From the NCBI GenBank assembly GCA_963835375.1, contig CAWIGB010000021.1, forward strand, positions 7,025 to 71,024: a stretch of DNA of 64,000 bases, read 5' to 3'. Under the pieces are notes generated by a model. The model saw only the letters and a program-made list of their open reading frames with translations. It made no database searches and was not told where the DNA came from. Position 1 is the stretch's first letter; every line of letters starts with the position of its first letter. A program made the translations under genes and the position numbers. Source of the DNA: Salinisphaera sp963835375 (lineage in GTDB: Bacteria > Pseudomonadota > Gammaproteobacteria > Nevskiales > Salinisphaeraceae). This document shows, piece by piece, positions 36,175 through 46,969 of the stretch.

Positions 36175-37243
36175 CGCTGGCCTCCATCGGCAGAAAGACG
36201 CTGAATACGGTCTGACCCGGGCGGCTTTCGCACTCGATCAGACCGTCGTGTAGATGGACCAGGTACTGGGCGATCGGCAGCCCCATGCCGCTGCCCTCGG
36301 CGCGCGAACTGACCATCGGATGAAAGATGCGCGGCAGCAGATCGCGCGGAATGCCGGGACCGTTATCGACCACGTCGACCCGGATCACCAGCCGATGCTT
36401 GACACCGCCGATGGTGAACAGCCGCTGGGTGCGCGTGCGCAGCAGGATGTTGCCGGAGCTGCCGAGCGCCGTGACTGCGTTGCCCACCAGATTGAAGAAC
36501 GTCTGAATCAGCTGTTCGCGATCGGCGCAGACTTCGGGAATGCTCGGATCATAGTCCCGCTCGAGCGCGATACCCGGCGGCAACTCGGTGTCGATCAGGG
36601 CCCGGACGTGCTCCAGCGGCTCGTGGATATTGAGCGGCTGCTTGTTCGGCGGCCGCCGCGGCCCGAGCAGATCATCCACCAGATTCTGCAGCCGATCGGC
36701 CTCGCGGATGATGACGGTGGTGTATTCCTTCAGGCCATCGTCGTCGATTTCGCGCTCGAGCAGCTGGGCGGCGCCGCGCAGACCGCCCAGCGGATTCTTG
36801 ATCTCGTGCGCCATGCCGCGAATCATTTCGCGATTGGCGAGATTCTGGATCCGCATCTGGTCATCGCGGGAGATTCGCAGCTGTCGATCCAGCGACAGGA
36901 ATTCCAGCAGCAGCGCCGACTCGCCGGCCTGGTCGGTGAAGGGGGTGACCGTACAGTCCACGATCAGCGGGTCGCCGCCGCCGGCGCGCAGATGAAGCTC
37001 GCGTTCGGTGTAGGCTGCGCCTTCGGTCAAGGCCGCGGTCAGCCGGGCTCGATGGTCGGCGAGATAGGGCAGGGCCTTGTCGAACGACTCCTGGTCGCAG
37101 TGGCGGGCCGATACGCCGAACAGCATTTCGCTGGCGGTATTCAGATACGTGACACGCAGCCGGCTGTCGAGACACACGACCGCGGTCTTGAGATTATCGA
37201 GAATCGTGTCGGGACGATGCTCGCTGTGTTCATCGGAACGCAT
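36167..37243 (-). CDS. glnL: Nitrogen regulation sensor kinase NtrB
   Basis: 358 aa cytosolic histidine kinase that phosphorylates or, with PII, dephosphorylates NtrC. Seen: N-terminal PAS domain (residues about 12-125; LKTAVVCLDSRLRVTYLNTASEMLFG), H-box with His146 in GMAHEIKNPLGGLRGAAQLL, N-box FFNLVGNAVTAL, G1 DVVDNGPGIPRDLLPRIF and G2 GSGMGLPIAQ. Upstream of and overlapping glnG. Downstream of glnA and the DUF4124 gene on the same strand, the usual glnALG order. Confidence 0.97.
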   Translation of the reverse strand: MRSDEHSEHRPDTILDNLKTAVVCLDSRLRVTYLNTASEMLFGVSARHCDQESFDKALPYLADHRARLTAALTEGAAYTERELHLRAGGGDPLIVDCTVTPFTDQAGESALLLEFLSLDRQLRISRDDQMRIQNLANREMIRGMAHEIKNPLGGLRGAAQLLEREIDDDGLKEYTTVIIREADRLQNLVDDLLGPRRPPNKQPLNIHEPLEHVRALIDTELPPGIALERDYDPSIPEVCADREQLIQTFFNLVGNAVTALGSSGNILLRTRTQRLFTIGGVKHRLVIRVDVVDNGPGIPRDLLPRIFHPMVSSRAEGSGMGLPIAQYLVHLHDGLIECESRPGQTVFSVFLPMEASDG

Positions 37244-37315
37244 GGCGCCTGTCCAGCAAGGTTTGGGCCACTGTGGGATACATCGAGCCGCGGAACATCG
37301 ACATCATTCAGCAGT

Positions 37316-37906
37316 TTAGGATGGCGGCCTGCCGTCAGCCGTGGCCGGTGGCGGCTGCGCTGGCCTCGCGTCGGAACCACGCTCGACACGGAACGTGACG
37401 GCGTCGCTGTGCTGCACCGCATGGCCGCGATAGAGCAGGGTGACGCTGAAGGTATGCGAGCCGGCGGCGACATTCGACAACGTCAGCCGCATGTTCCGGG
37501 TCGGCCCCGGGCCGATCTCCCCACCATCGAGCTCATAGCGCAGCGATTCTCCGTCACCGAGTCCGGACTTGTCGTCATTGTTGCCGACGATGATCGAGAC
37601 TGGGACCTGGCCCTGCTCGCTGGCGAACACCTGGCCCTGCTGGGGCGAGATCACCGTCAGCGCGCGCGAGTCGCCTTCGGCTGTTTTACTCGATTGCTCT
37701 AAACTCGTGGCCGCACGCGAGGGCGCGCCGGCGGCCGGCGACTGCGAAAGCTGAGCCGCCTTCGCTCCTGGCTGCGACGTATCGCTGTAATGGCGAACCC
37801 CGTGAGCGTCGGTCCAGGTATAGATCGTGGCGTGGGCTGGCGCGATCGCCACCAGACCGGCCCAGGCCACGAACCATACCCAGCGCCCCGGTCGTATTGT
37901 CTGCAT
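37316..37906 (-). CDS. DUF4124 domain protein, periplasmic
   Basis: 196 aa. Signal peptide (about residues 1-26: FVAWAGLVAIAPAHA) followed by the DUF4124 signature TIYTWTDAHGVRHYSDTSQPGA. The rest has a serine-rich linker and a beta-sandwich-like region (VISPQQGQVFASEQGQVPVSIIV, NMRLTLSNVAAGSHTFSVTLLYRG), then a proline-rich tail. Proteins of this class are often encoded between glnA and ntrB; the function is unknown. Start chosen at ATG 37906 because a G-rich AGGGGGGG run precedes it and the signal peptide begins there. Confidence 0.87.
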   Translation of the reverse strand: MQTIRPGRWVWFVAWAGLVAIAPAHATIYTWTDAHGVRHYSDTSQPGAKAAQLSQSPAAGAPSRAATSLEQSSKTAEGDSRALTVISPQQGQVFASEQGQVPVSIIVGNNDDKSGLGDGESLRYELDGGEIGPGPTRNMRLTLSNVAAGSHTFSVTLLYRGHAVQHSDAVTFRVERGSDARPAQPPPATADGRPPS

Positions 37907-37919
37907 CACCCCCCCCTTC

Positions 37920-37952
37920 AAAAAAAAGCGCATCCGTGGGTGACGGATGCGC
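37920..37952 (-). terminator. Rho-independent terminator after glnA
   Basis: Ten-base perfect arms GCGCATCCGT (37928-37937) and ACGGATGCGC (37943-37952) with a 5-base loop, followed on the minus strand by eight T (37920-37927). It lies 46 bp past the glnA stop, separating glnA from the DUF4124-ntrBC genes. Confidence 0.92.
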
Positions 37953-37997
37953 CTTTCGCTACTGCAGCGGTCGCCACGGGCCGCTGTGAACCTGCGG

Positions 37998-39407
37998 CTA
38001 GCAGGAATAGTACATATCGAACTCGGCCGGATGGGTGCTCATCTTCAGACGCAGCACTTCTTCCATCTTCAGATCGATATAGCCGTCGATCAGATCGTCG
38101 GTGAACACATCGCCCTTCTTGAGGAAGTCGCGATCAGCCGACAGCGCTTGCAGCGCTTCTTCCAGCGACTGGGCCACGGTCGGGATCTTCTTCTCTTCTT
38201 CCGGCGGCAGGTCGTACAGATCCTTGTCCATGGCTTCGCCCGGATGGATCTTGTTCTGAATGCCGTCCAGGCCCGCCATCATCATCACCGAGAAGGCGAA
38301 ATACGGGTTGGCGGTCGGATCCGGGAAACGGACCTCGATGCGACGCGCCTTCGGGCTGGAGACCCACGGGATACGGATCGATGCCGAACGGTTGCGCGCC
38401 GAGTAGGCCAACAGCACCGGCGCCTCGAAGCCCTTGACCAGCCGCTTGTAGCTGTTGGTCGAGGCGTTGGCGAAGGCGTTGATCGCCTTGGCGTGCTTGA
38501 TGATGCCGCCGATGTAGAACAGCGCTTCCTCGGACAGACCGCCGTACTCGTCGCCCGAGAAGATGTTCTTGCCGTCCTTGGTCAGCGACTGATGCACATG
38601 CATGCCGGAACCGTTGTCGCCGACCAGCGGTTTGGGCATGAAGGTCGCGGTCTTGCCGAAGGCGTGCGCAACATTCTGCACGCAGTACTTGTAGGTCAGC
38701 GTCTCATCGGCCTTCTTGACCAGCGTGTTGAACAGCATGCCGATCTCGCCCTGGCCGGCGGTGCCCACTTCATGGTGATGCACTTCCACGGTCAGGCCCA
38801 TTTCTTCCATCGCCAGACACATGGCCGAGCGGATGTCGTGCTGGGAATCGACCGGCGGGACCGGCACATAGCCGCCCTTGACACCCGGGCGATGACCCAT
38901 GTTGCCTTCCGGATAGCGAGTCTCGCTGTTCCAGCAGGCTTCTTCGGAGTCGACGGCGAAGCCGGCGCCGCGCATTTCGTTGTGCCAGTTCACCGAATCG
39001 AAGATGAAGAATTCGGCTTCGGGGCCGAACAGCGCGGTATCGGCGATACCAGTGGACGCCAGATAGGCTTCCGCGCGCTTGGCGACGGTACGCGGATCGC
39101 GCTCGTAGCCCATCATGGTGTTCGGTTCGAGCACATCGCAGCGGATGTTGACGGTCGGCTCTTCGAAGAACGGGTCCAGAATGGCCGAATCGTCGTCCGG
39201 CATCATGACCATGTCCGACTCGTTGATGCCTTTCCAGCCATCGATCGACGAGCCGTCGAACATCTTGCCTTCTTCCATGAACTCTTCGTCGACGACATGC
39301 GCCGGCATGGTCATGTGCTGTTCTTTGCCACGCGCGTCGCAGAAACGAAAGTCCACGAATTTCGCTTCGGTCTTCTTGATCAGTTCGAGCGCCTTGCTAC
39401 TCGCCAT
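37998..39407 (-). CDS. glnA: Glutamine synthetase type I
   Basis: 469 aa dodecameric GSI-beta enzyme (glutamate + ammonia + ATP to glutamine). Seen: DLRFCDARG-like start FVDFRFCDARGKEQH, MFDGSSIDGWKGI, GPEAEFFIFD, the ATP/glutamate site HHHEVGTAGQGEIG, NGSGMHVHQSL, RNRSASIRIP, VRFPDPTANPYFAFS, and the adenylylation tyrosine Tyr398 in DLYDLPPEE. AGAGGAG lies just before ATG 39407. Expression is probably under NtrC and sigma-54 control (sites at 39473-39596). Confidence 0.98.
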   Translation of the reverse strand: MASSKALELIKKTEAKFVDFRFCDARGKEQHMTMPAHVVDEEFMEEGKMFDGSSIDGWKGINESDMVMMPDDDSAILDPFFEEPTVNIRCDVLEPNTMMGYERDPRTVAKRAEAYLASTGIADTALFGPEAEFFIFDSVNWHNEMRGAGFAVDSEEACWNSETRYPEGNMGHRPGVKGGYVPVPPVDSQHDIRSAMCLAMEEMGLTVEVHHHEVGTAGQGEIGMLFNTLVKKADETLTYKYCVQNVAHAFGKTATFMPKPLVGDNGSGMHVHQSLTKDGKNIFSGDEYGGLSEEALFYIGGIIKHAKAINAFANASTNSYKRLVKGFEAPVLLAYSARNRSASIRIPWVSSPKARRIEVRFPDPTANPYFAFSVMMMAGLDGIQNKIHPGEAMDKDLYDLPPEEEKKIPTVAQSLEEALQALSADRDFLKKGDVFTDDLIDGYIDLKMEEVLRLKMSTHPAEFDMYYSC

Positions 39408-39472
39408 GATGACTCCTCTTGGGATGGGAACTCAGCTGTCCGGTAACGCCAGTACAACAGATGCACTATAAA

Positions 39473-39489
39473 GGCAGGTTCCATGCCAC
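39473..39489 (-). promoter_or_regulatory. Sigma-54 promoter of glnA
   Basis: On the minus strand GTGGCATGGAACCTGCC fits the -24/-12 pattern TGGCAC-N5-TTGC with two mismatches (TGGCAT, CTGC), 66 bp before the glnA ATG. It lies between glnA and the NtrC-like sites. Confidence 0.75.
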
Positions 39490-39550
39490 GTCACCTGCGC
39501 CGGTTCAACACGTTGTTCCGTGTCCGAATGCACCAGAAAAGACCTTTATA

Positions 39551-39596
39551 TGCACCATTATAGTGCCGCTCGATATTGGTGCATTATGATGGTGCG
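39551..39596 (-). promoter_or_regulatory. Two NtrC-binding-site candidates
   Basis: TGCACCATTATAGTGCC (39551-39567) and TGCATTATGATGGTGCG (39580-39596) both match the dyad TGCAC-N7-GTGCA with few changes. Centres are 29 bp apart, close to three helical turns, about 75-110 bp upstream of the sigma-54 promoter, which suits an enhancer. They also lie just upstream of glyQ on the other strand. Confidence 0.75.
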
Positions 39597-39662
39597 CAGA
39601 GCTCTCCCCAGCGACTGCAGGCGTTCCGGTACAATCGCGGCCTGATCAAACGGTGCGATCGC

Positions 39663-40559
39663 ATGGATTTCCAACAGCTCATTTTTGCGCTGCAGCAGTA
39701 CTGGGCCGAACGCGGCTGCGTTGTCGTACAGCCGCTGGACATGCCGGTCGGCGCGGGCACGTTCCATACCGCAACCTTCCTGCGTTCTATCGGTCCCGAG
39801 CCTTGGCGCGCGGCCTATGTCCAGCCCTCCAGGCGGCCCACGGACGGCCGCTACGGCGAGAACCCGAATCGCCTGCAGCACTATTATCAATTCCAGGTAC
39901 TGCTCAAGCCGTCGCCCAAGGATATCCAGGCCCAGTACCTCGGCTCGCTAGAAGCCCTTGGCCTGGATATGTCCATCCATGACGTCCGCTTCGTCGAGGA
40001 CAACTGGGAATCACCGACCCTGGGCGCCTGGGGCCTGGGCTGGGAAATCTGGTTGAACGGGATGGAGATCACCCAGTTCACGTATTTCCAGCAGGTCGGC
40101 GGACTCGATTGCCGCCCGGTCTCCGGCGAGATCACCTACGGGCTGGAACGTATTGCGATGTATATCCAGAACGTGGAATCGGTCTACGATCTGGTGTGGT
40201 CGGATTCGCCATACGGCACGGTCTATTATGGCGACGTGTTCCATCAGAACGAAGTCGAACAGTCGACCTATAACTTCGAATACGCTCCGGTGGAGGCGCT
40301 GTTCCGACGCTTCGACGAGCTCGAGACGGAATGCCTGGCCCTGGTGGAATCGAACCTCCCCCTGCCGGCCTACGAACGCATGCTGGAATGCTCGCACACA
40401 TTCAATCTGCTGGATGCGCGCCATGCCATCTCGGTGACGGAACGCCAACGCTACATCCTGCGGGTTCGCACGCTGGCCCGCTCGGTGGCCAAGGCTTATT
40501 ACGATGCGCGTGAGGCGCTCGGTTTCCCGATGCTCAAGAAGGACGGCGACGCGGCATGA
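39663..40559 (+). CDS. glyQ: Glycyl-tRNA synthetase alpha subunit
   Basis: 298 aa catalytic subunit of the bacterial alpha2beta2 glycyl-tRNA synthetase. Seen: FALQQYWAERGCVVVQPLDMPVGAGTFHTATFLRSIGPEPW, the class II motif YVQPSRRPTDGRYGENPNRLQHYYQFQV, NWESPTLGAWGLGWEIWLNGMEITQFTYFQQVGG and GEITYGLERIAMY. ATG 39663 is the family start. It overlaps glyS by four bases (ATGA). Confidence 0.97.
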   Translation: MDFQQLIFALQQYWAERGCVVVQPLDMPVGAGTFHTATFLRSIGPEPWRAAYVQPSRRPTDGRYGENPNRLQHYYQFQVLLKPSPKDIQAQYLGSLEALGLDMSIHDVRFVEDNWESPTLGAWGLGWEIWLNGMEITQFTYFQQVGGLDCRPVSGEITYGLERIAMYIQNVESVYDLVWSDSPYGTVYYGDVFHQNEVEQSTYNFEYAPVEALFRRFDELETECLALVESNLPLPAYERMLECSHTFNLLDARHAISVTERQRYILRVRTLARSVAKAYYDAREALGFPMLKKDGDAA

Positions 40560-42634
40560 GTGCAGATCTTCTGATCGAAATCGGCGTCGAGGAACTGCCG
40601 CCGAAAGCGATGCACCCCCTGGCCGAGGCATTTGCCAACGGCCTGGCGGACCAGCTGGACCAGGCCGGTCTTACGCATGGTGAGGTTCGCTACCTTGCCA
40701 CGCCACGGCGCCTGGCGGTCATTATTCACGATGCCGCTGGTTCGAGTGCCGCCGAAAGCGTGGAGAAATTCGGCCCGACCGTCGATATCGCCTACGACGG
40801 GCAGGGCAACCCGACCAAGGCAGGTGAAGGCTTCGCGCGCTCGGTCGGCACCCCCCTCGATGCGCTGGAGATCGAAGACAGCGACAAGGGCCAACGCCTC
40901 GTATATCGCGGCACTGCCGAAGGGCGCGCACTGAGCGAGCTGCTACAGCCCGCCGTCGATGCCGCGCTGCGTACTCTGCCGATTCCCAAGCGCATGCGCT
41001 GGGGCGATTCCGAGGCTGCGTTCGTGCGCCCCGTACATTGGGTGGTCGCGCTCCATGGGGGCGCAATCCTGCCGCTCGTGGTGTTCGGCGAAAGCGCGGA
41101 TCGCTACAGCCGCGGCCATCGTTTTCATCATCCCGAGCCCATCGAGATCAGTCACGCTGATACTTACGTCGAGCGGCTTCGCACCCCCGGTCGGGTCATC
41201 GTCGATATCGTCGAACGCAAGGCTTTGGTGCTGGAAGGCGTGGTTGCGGCGGCCCGCTCGCTCGGCGGTCAGGCCTTGATCGACGACGAACTTGTCGCTG
41301 AGGTCACCGCACTCGTCGAGTGGCCGGTCGGGGTCGCTGGCCGCTTCGACACGCGGTTTCTCGAGCTACCCCGCGAGGTTCTCGTGGCCACGCTGGAAGG
41401 ACACCAACGCTACTTCCCGGTAGAGGACGACGACGGTGCTCTGGTGGCCGGTTTCGTCACCGTGGCCAACCTCGAAAGCCGCGACCCGGCCCAAGTTGTC
41501 GCCGGCAACGAACGCGTCATTCGGCCCCGCCTGGCGGATGCGCTGTTCTTCTGGGAACAGGACCGGCGTCATGGTCTGGCGGCGCGTATTCCCGAACTCG
41601 AACGCGTCAGCTTCCAGCAGGCGCTCGGGACAATCGCAGACAAGAGCCAACGCTTCGGCCGCCTCGCGGTTGAGCTGGCGCCCTCAGTCGGCGCGACCAC
41701 AGCCGACGTCGCACGTGCGGCAGAACTCGCCAAGACAGACCTTCTCACCGAGATGGTTGACGAGTTTCCCGAGCTCCAGGGTGTCATGGGCGGCTACTAC
41801 GCGGCGCTGGAAGGCGAGTCGGAAGCCGTGGCCCGTGCGTTACCGGAACAGTATGCGCCGGTCGGGGCCGGTGCGCCGATCGCAACGACCTCTGTCGGGC
41901 GTTGCATTGCGCTCGCCGACCGGCTGGACACGCTTGCCGGCATCTTTGCGATCGGCAAGCGGCCGAGTGGCGACAAGGATCCATTCGGACTTCGACGAGC
42001 GGCGCTCGGCGTGCTGCGCACGCTGATCGAGGGCGATATCTCTATCGACTTGAGGCAGCTGCTTGAAACGGCGCTCGCGATGCAGCCCGTCGACGCGCCC
42101 GAGGGGACCGACCAGGCGCTCTGGGTGTTTCACATGGAACGCCTGCGAGGCTACTACGTCGAACATGGCGTGCCGGCCGCCCATTTCGAATCCATTGCAT
42201 CACTGGATATCCGCGACATACAGGATTTTGATCGCAGAGTGCGTGCGGTTGGCGAATTCGCGGGTCTGGCCACGGCCTCGGTGGTCTGCCGCGCGCACAA
42301 ACGTATCCGCAATATTCTAAAACGCAACGCTGACGCGGACGTGGCAGAAAAAGCGGATCGGACGATGATGGTCGACCCGGCGGAAACCGCCTTACATGCG
42401 AGTCTGACCGAGCGCTCGGACATGCTTGAACACGCAGCCCGGGAAGGTGACTATGCCGCAGCGCTATCGGCACTGGCACCGCTGGCCGAACCGTTGGACA
42501 CATTCTTCAGCCAAGTCATGGTGATGAGCGAGGACCCGGCGCTCCAGCGCAACCGTTTGGCTCTCCTTGCTCAGATCGATCGCCTCTGCCGGCAAGTCGC
42601 AGATATTTCCTGCTTGTCGGTCGAGTCTGCGTAA
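40556..42634 (+). CDS. glyS: Glycyl-tRNA synthetase beta subunit
   Basis: 692 aa tRNA-binding subunit. Seen: start SADLLIEIGVEELPPKAM, YLATPRRLAV, FEDSEAAFVRPVHWVVALHGG-type block at about residues 145-165, RGHRFHHPEPI, LPREVLVATLEGHQRYFPVEDDDG, NLESRDPAQVVAGNERVIRPRLADALFFWEQD, LTEMVDEFPELQGVMGGYYA, and a C-terminal anticodon-binding domain with DVAEKADRT. Its TAA stop overlaps the gmhB ATG by one base, giving a glyQ-glyS-gmhB operon. Confidence 0.97.
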   Translation: MSADLLIEIGVEELPPKAMHPLAEAFANGLADQLDQAGLTHGEVRYLATPRRLAVIIHDAAGSSAAESVEKFGPTVDIAYDGQGNPTKAGEGFARSVGTPLDALEIEDSDKGQRLVYRGTAEGRALSELLQPAVDAALRTLPIPKRMRWGDSEAAFVRPVHWVVALHGGAILPLVVFGESADRYSRGHRFHHPEPIEISHADTYVERLRTPGRVIVDIVERKALVLEGVVAAARSLGGQALIDDELVAEVTALVEWPVGVAGRFDTRFLELPREVLVATLEGHQRYFPVEDDDGALVAGFVTVANLESRDPAQVVAGNERVIRPRLADALFFWEQDRRHGLAARIPELERVSFQQALGTIADKSQRFGRLAVELAPSVGATTADVARAAELAKTDLLTEMVDEFPELQGVMGGYYAALEGESEAVARALPEQYAPVGAGAPIATTSVGRCIALADRLDTLAGIFAIGKRPSGDKDPFGLRRAALGVLRTLIEGDISIDLRQLLETALAMQPVDAPEGTDQALWVFHMERLRGYYVEHGVPAAHFESIASLDIRDIQDFDRRVRAVGEFAGLATASVVCRAHKRIRNILKRNADADVAEKADRTMMVDPAETALHASLTERSDMLEHAAREGDYAAALSALAPLAEPLDTFFSQVMVMSEDPALQRNRLALLAQIDRLCRQVADISCLSVESA

Positions 42635-43182
42635 TGACGATTTCAACGGCGATACTCGACCGCGATGGTGTCGTGAATCACGATAGCGACGCGTTCATCA
42701 AATCGCCGGCGGAATGGCAACCGGTTCCCGGCAGCCTCGAGGCCATCGCGCGGCTCAAACATGCCGGTCTGCGCGTGGTCGTGGCCACCAACCAATCCGG
42801 TTTGGGGCGTGGCTTGTTCGACTATGACGACCTGTTCGCCATTCACGACAAGATGGCGCGTCAGCTCGCAGAGCTTGGCGTAGCACTCGACGGCGTCTTC
42901 TTCTGCCCACATACGGCCGACGATGCGTGTCTCTGTCGCAAGCCGCAGCCCGGTCTGATCGAGGATATCTTGCGCCGCTGGAGCCTCAAACCACGCGATT
43001 GTGTGATGATCGGTGACAGCGCGACTGATATCGAAGCCGCACGCGCTGCCCGCATTACGGGGTTTGGGGTGCGCTCAGGCAAACCGATTGACGCCGCCGA
43101 CACGCGCTGGCGGGACATTCGGATCTTCGACGACCTCGCGGCCGTCGTCGACCATCTGCTGGCTTCCCGCACGAACAACTAG
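42634..43182 (+). CDS. gmhB: D-glycero-D-manno-heptose 1,7-bisphosphate 7-phosphatase
   Basis: 182 aa HAD phosphatase in ADP-heptose synthesis for the LPS inner core. Seen: nucleophile motif LDRDGVVN (Asp9, Asp11), ATNQSGLGRGLF, the zinc-binding loop with Cys91, His93, Cys99 and Cys101 (FFCPHTADDACLCRKP), and GDSATDIEAARAA. The gene follows glyS in many gammaproteobacteria, which supports the assignment. It ends ahead of a bidirectional terminator. Confidence 0.95.
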   Translation: MTISTAILDRDGVVNHDSDAFIKSPAEWQPVPGSLEAIARLKHAGLRVVVATNQSGLGRGLFDYDDLFAIHDKMARQLAELGVALDGVFFCPHTADDACLCRKPQPGLIEDILRRWSLKPRDCVMIGDSATDIEAARAARITGFGVRSGKPIDAADTRWRDIRIFDDLAAVVDHLLASRTNN

Positions 43183-43316
43183 CCGAGGCCTCGTCTGGCC
43201 CTCGGTCGGTCGCTGAAGCGCTGCATATTCAAAAGCATCCGGGCCAGGGAACCGCGCCAACAGTGTGAGCGCTTTGCGATATGCATGGAGCCAAGAACTC
43301 CCAGGTGTCGAATGAC

Positions 43317-43344
43317 AAAGCCCTCAGCGCTGGCTGAGGGCTTT
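43317..43344. terminator. Bidirectional terminator between gmhB and gyrB
   Basis: Perfect 9-base arms GCCCTCAGC (43320-43328) and GCTGAGGGC (43333-43341) with loop GCTG; AAA precedes and TTT follows, so it can end both the plus-strand glyQS-gmhB operon and minus-strand gyrB. The U-runs are short. Confidence 0.8.
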
Positions 43345-43400
43345 CAACGGATGGTGCGATACGGTGCCGGGCACACCAGTACCGGCACGGCCACCCAAGG

Positions 43401-45824
<2,424 letters not shown>

Positions 45825-45878
45825 CGAATCAACCCGAAGGTTAGAAATAAACACTTGATTTTAGCACGACTGTCATGC

Positions 45879-46952
45879 TTAAGGCGCCGCAATATGGCCC
45901 TGTTCCACGTAAAACATTCGAGTGTCTTTCAAGACGCCCGGAATCAACTCTCGACTCAGAAAGGTGAGGAAACATTGGACACCGAGTCGCTCAACTTCCG
46001 CTGCCAGGGCTGAGCGATAGTTTTCGCCCAGCTCGGCGGCCATATCGTCGAGCAGGAGAACCGGTTGCACGCCGCGCGTCGATTTAAGAATATCCGCCTG
46101 CGTAAGAAACAACGCTGCGGTCAATAGCTTCTGCTGTCCGCGAGAAACCCAGTCTCGGGCACGGGTTGCCGCAACCGAGATTCGTACGTCGGCGCGATGA
46201 GGGCCTTGTTGCGTGAAACCTGCTCGAAGATCCTGTTCCAGACCGTTGGCCAAAGCGAAACCGAAACCGTCCTCGCCACGCCATCCCGGTTGATAGGCAA
46301 ATAGAAGGCTGTCGTCGCCAGCAAGCTGACGTGCAGTATTCGGTAGGCGTTGCTTGATCTGATCCAGGTAGCGACGTCGACAGGCATCGATGACCTCACC
46401 TTGCTGTACCAGCTCGGCGTCCCATGCAATAACCTGGTGCTTCGGGCAATTAGCGCGCAAGGCACGGTTACGTTGCTTTAGTGCACGCCGATATCGTCGC
46501 CATGCCGGGAAAAAATCGTGTTCCACGTGAAACACTCCCCAATCCAGGAAGTGCCTTCGGTATTTCGGCCCCTGCTCGAGCAGCCGATGCACGTTGGGAT
46601 CGATATGCTGCAAAGGCAGCATGCTGATGAGGTCGAAACGTCGCGTTGCATTCTGATCGTCAAGTTTCAGGCGGTGCGAATTTCGTGAAGCATGACAGCC
46701 GATTCGATGTCGACTGCCCTGGCTATCGGTGAGTCGTGCGCGAATGGTAAGGGCATTGTTATCGTGCTGGACAGCTTGGCCGAGACTCGACTGGCGGAAG
46801 GACTCACCTCGCCCGAGAATATAAATTGCCTCTAAAAAGCTGGTCTTTCCGGAGGCATTGTCTCCAACGATGCAATTTACGCCGGGCGACAATTCGATGT
46901 CGCAAAGCTCGATACACCGGAAATTCTCTATGTAGAGCGACTCGAGCCGCAC
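45879..46952 (-). CDS. recF: DNA replication and repair protein RecF
   Basis: 357 aa SMC-like ATPase loading RecA at gaps with RecO and RecR. Seen: start RLESLYIENFRCIELCDIEL, Walker A VGDNASGKTSFLEAI, signature region WVSRGQQKLLTAALFLTQ and Walker B PVLLLDDMAAELGENYR. GTG start at 46952, 17 bp after dnaN. Two parS-like sequences lie within the coding region, at 46519-46534 and 45901-45916; the first encodes part of FHVEH and the second FYVEQ. Confidence 0.96.
   Translation of the reverse strand: MRLESLYIENFRCIELCDIELSPGVNCIVGDNASGKTSFLEAIYILGRGESFRQSSLGQAVQHDNNALTIRARLTDSQGSRHRIGCHASRNSHRLKLDDQNATRRFDLISMLPLQHIDPNVHRLLEQGPKYRRHFLDWGVFHVEHDFFPAWRRYRRALKQRNRALRANCPKHQVIAWDAELVQQGEVIDACRRRYLDQIKQRLPNTARQLAGDDSLLFAYQPGWRGEDGFGFALANGLEQDLRAGFTQQGPHRADVRISVAATRARDWVSRGQQKLLTAALFLTQADILKSTRGVQPVLLLDDMAAELGENYRSALAAEVERLGVQCFLTFLSRELIPGVLKDTRMFYVEQGHIAAP
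45901..45916. other. parS-like site, one mismatch
   Basis: tgttccacgtaaaaca, one change from the ParB-binding consensus TGTTNCACGTGAAACA, inside the 3' end of recF. See also 46519 and 61772. Confidence 0.65.
46519..46534. other. parS site (perfect consensus)
   Basis: tgttccacgtgaaaca matches the 16-bp bacterial parS consensus exactly and lies inside recF, about 1.8 kb from the dnaN-dnaA gap. parS nucleates the ParB partition complex near the origin; parA and parB are not in this window. Confidence 0.88.
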
Positions 46953-46969
46953 GCGGCATCCAGCTTTCG

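Noticed and set aside
42126..42141. parS-like tgtttcacatggaacg in glyS
   Set aside because: Three mismatches to the consensus and inside conserved coding sequence. Weak compared with the other three sites.
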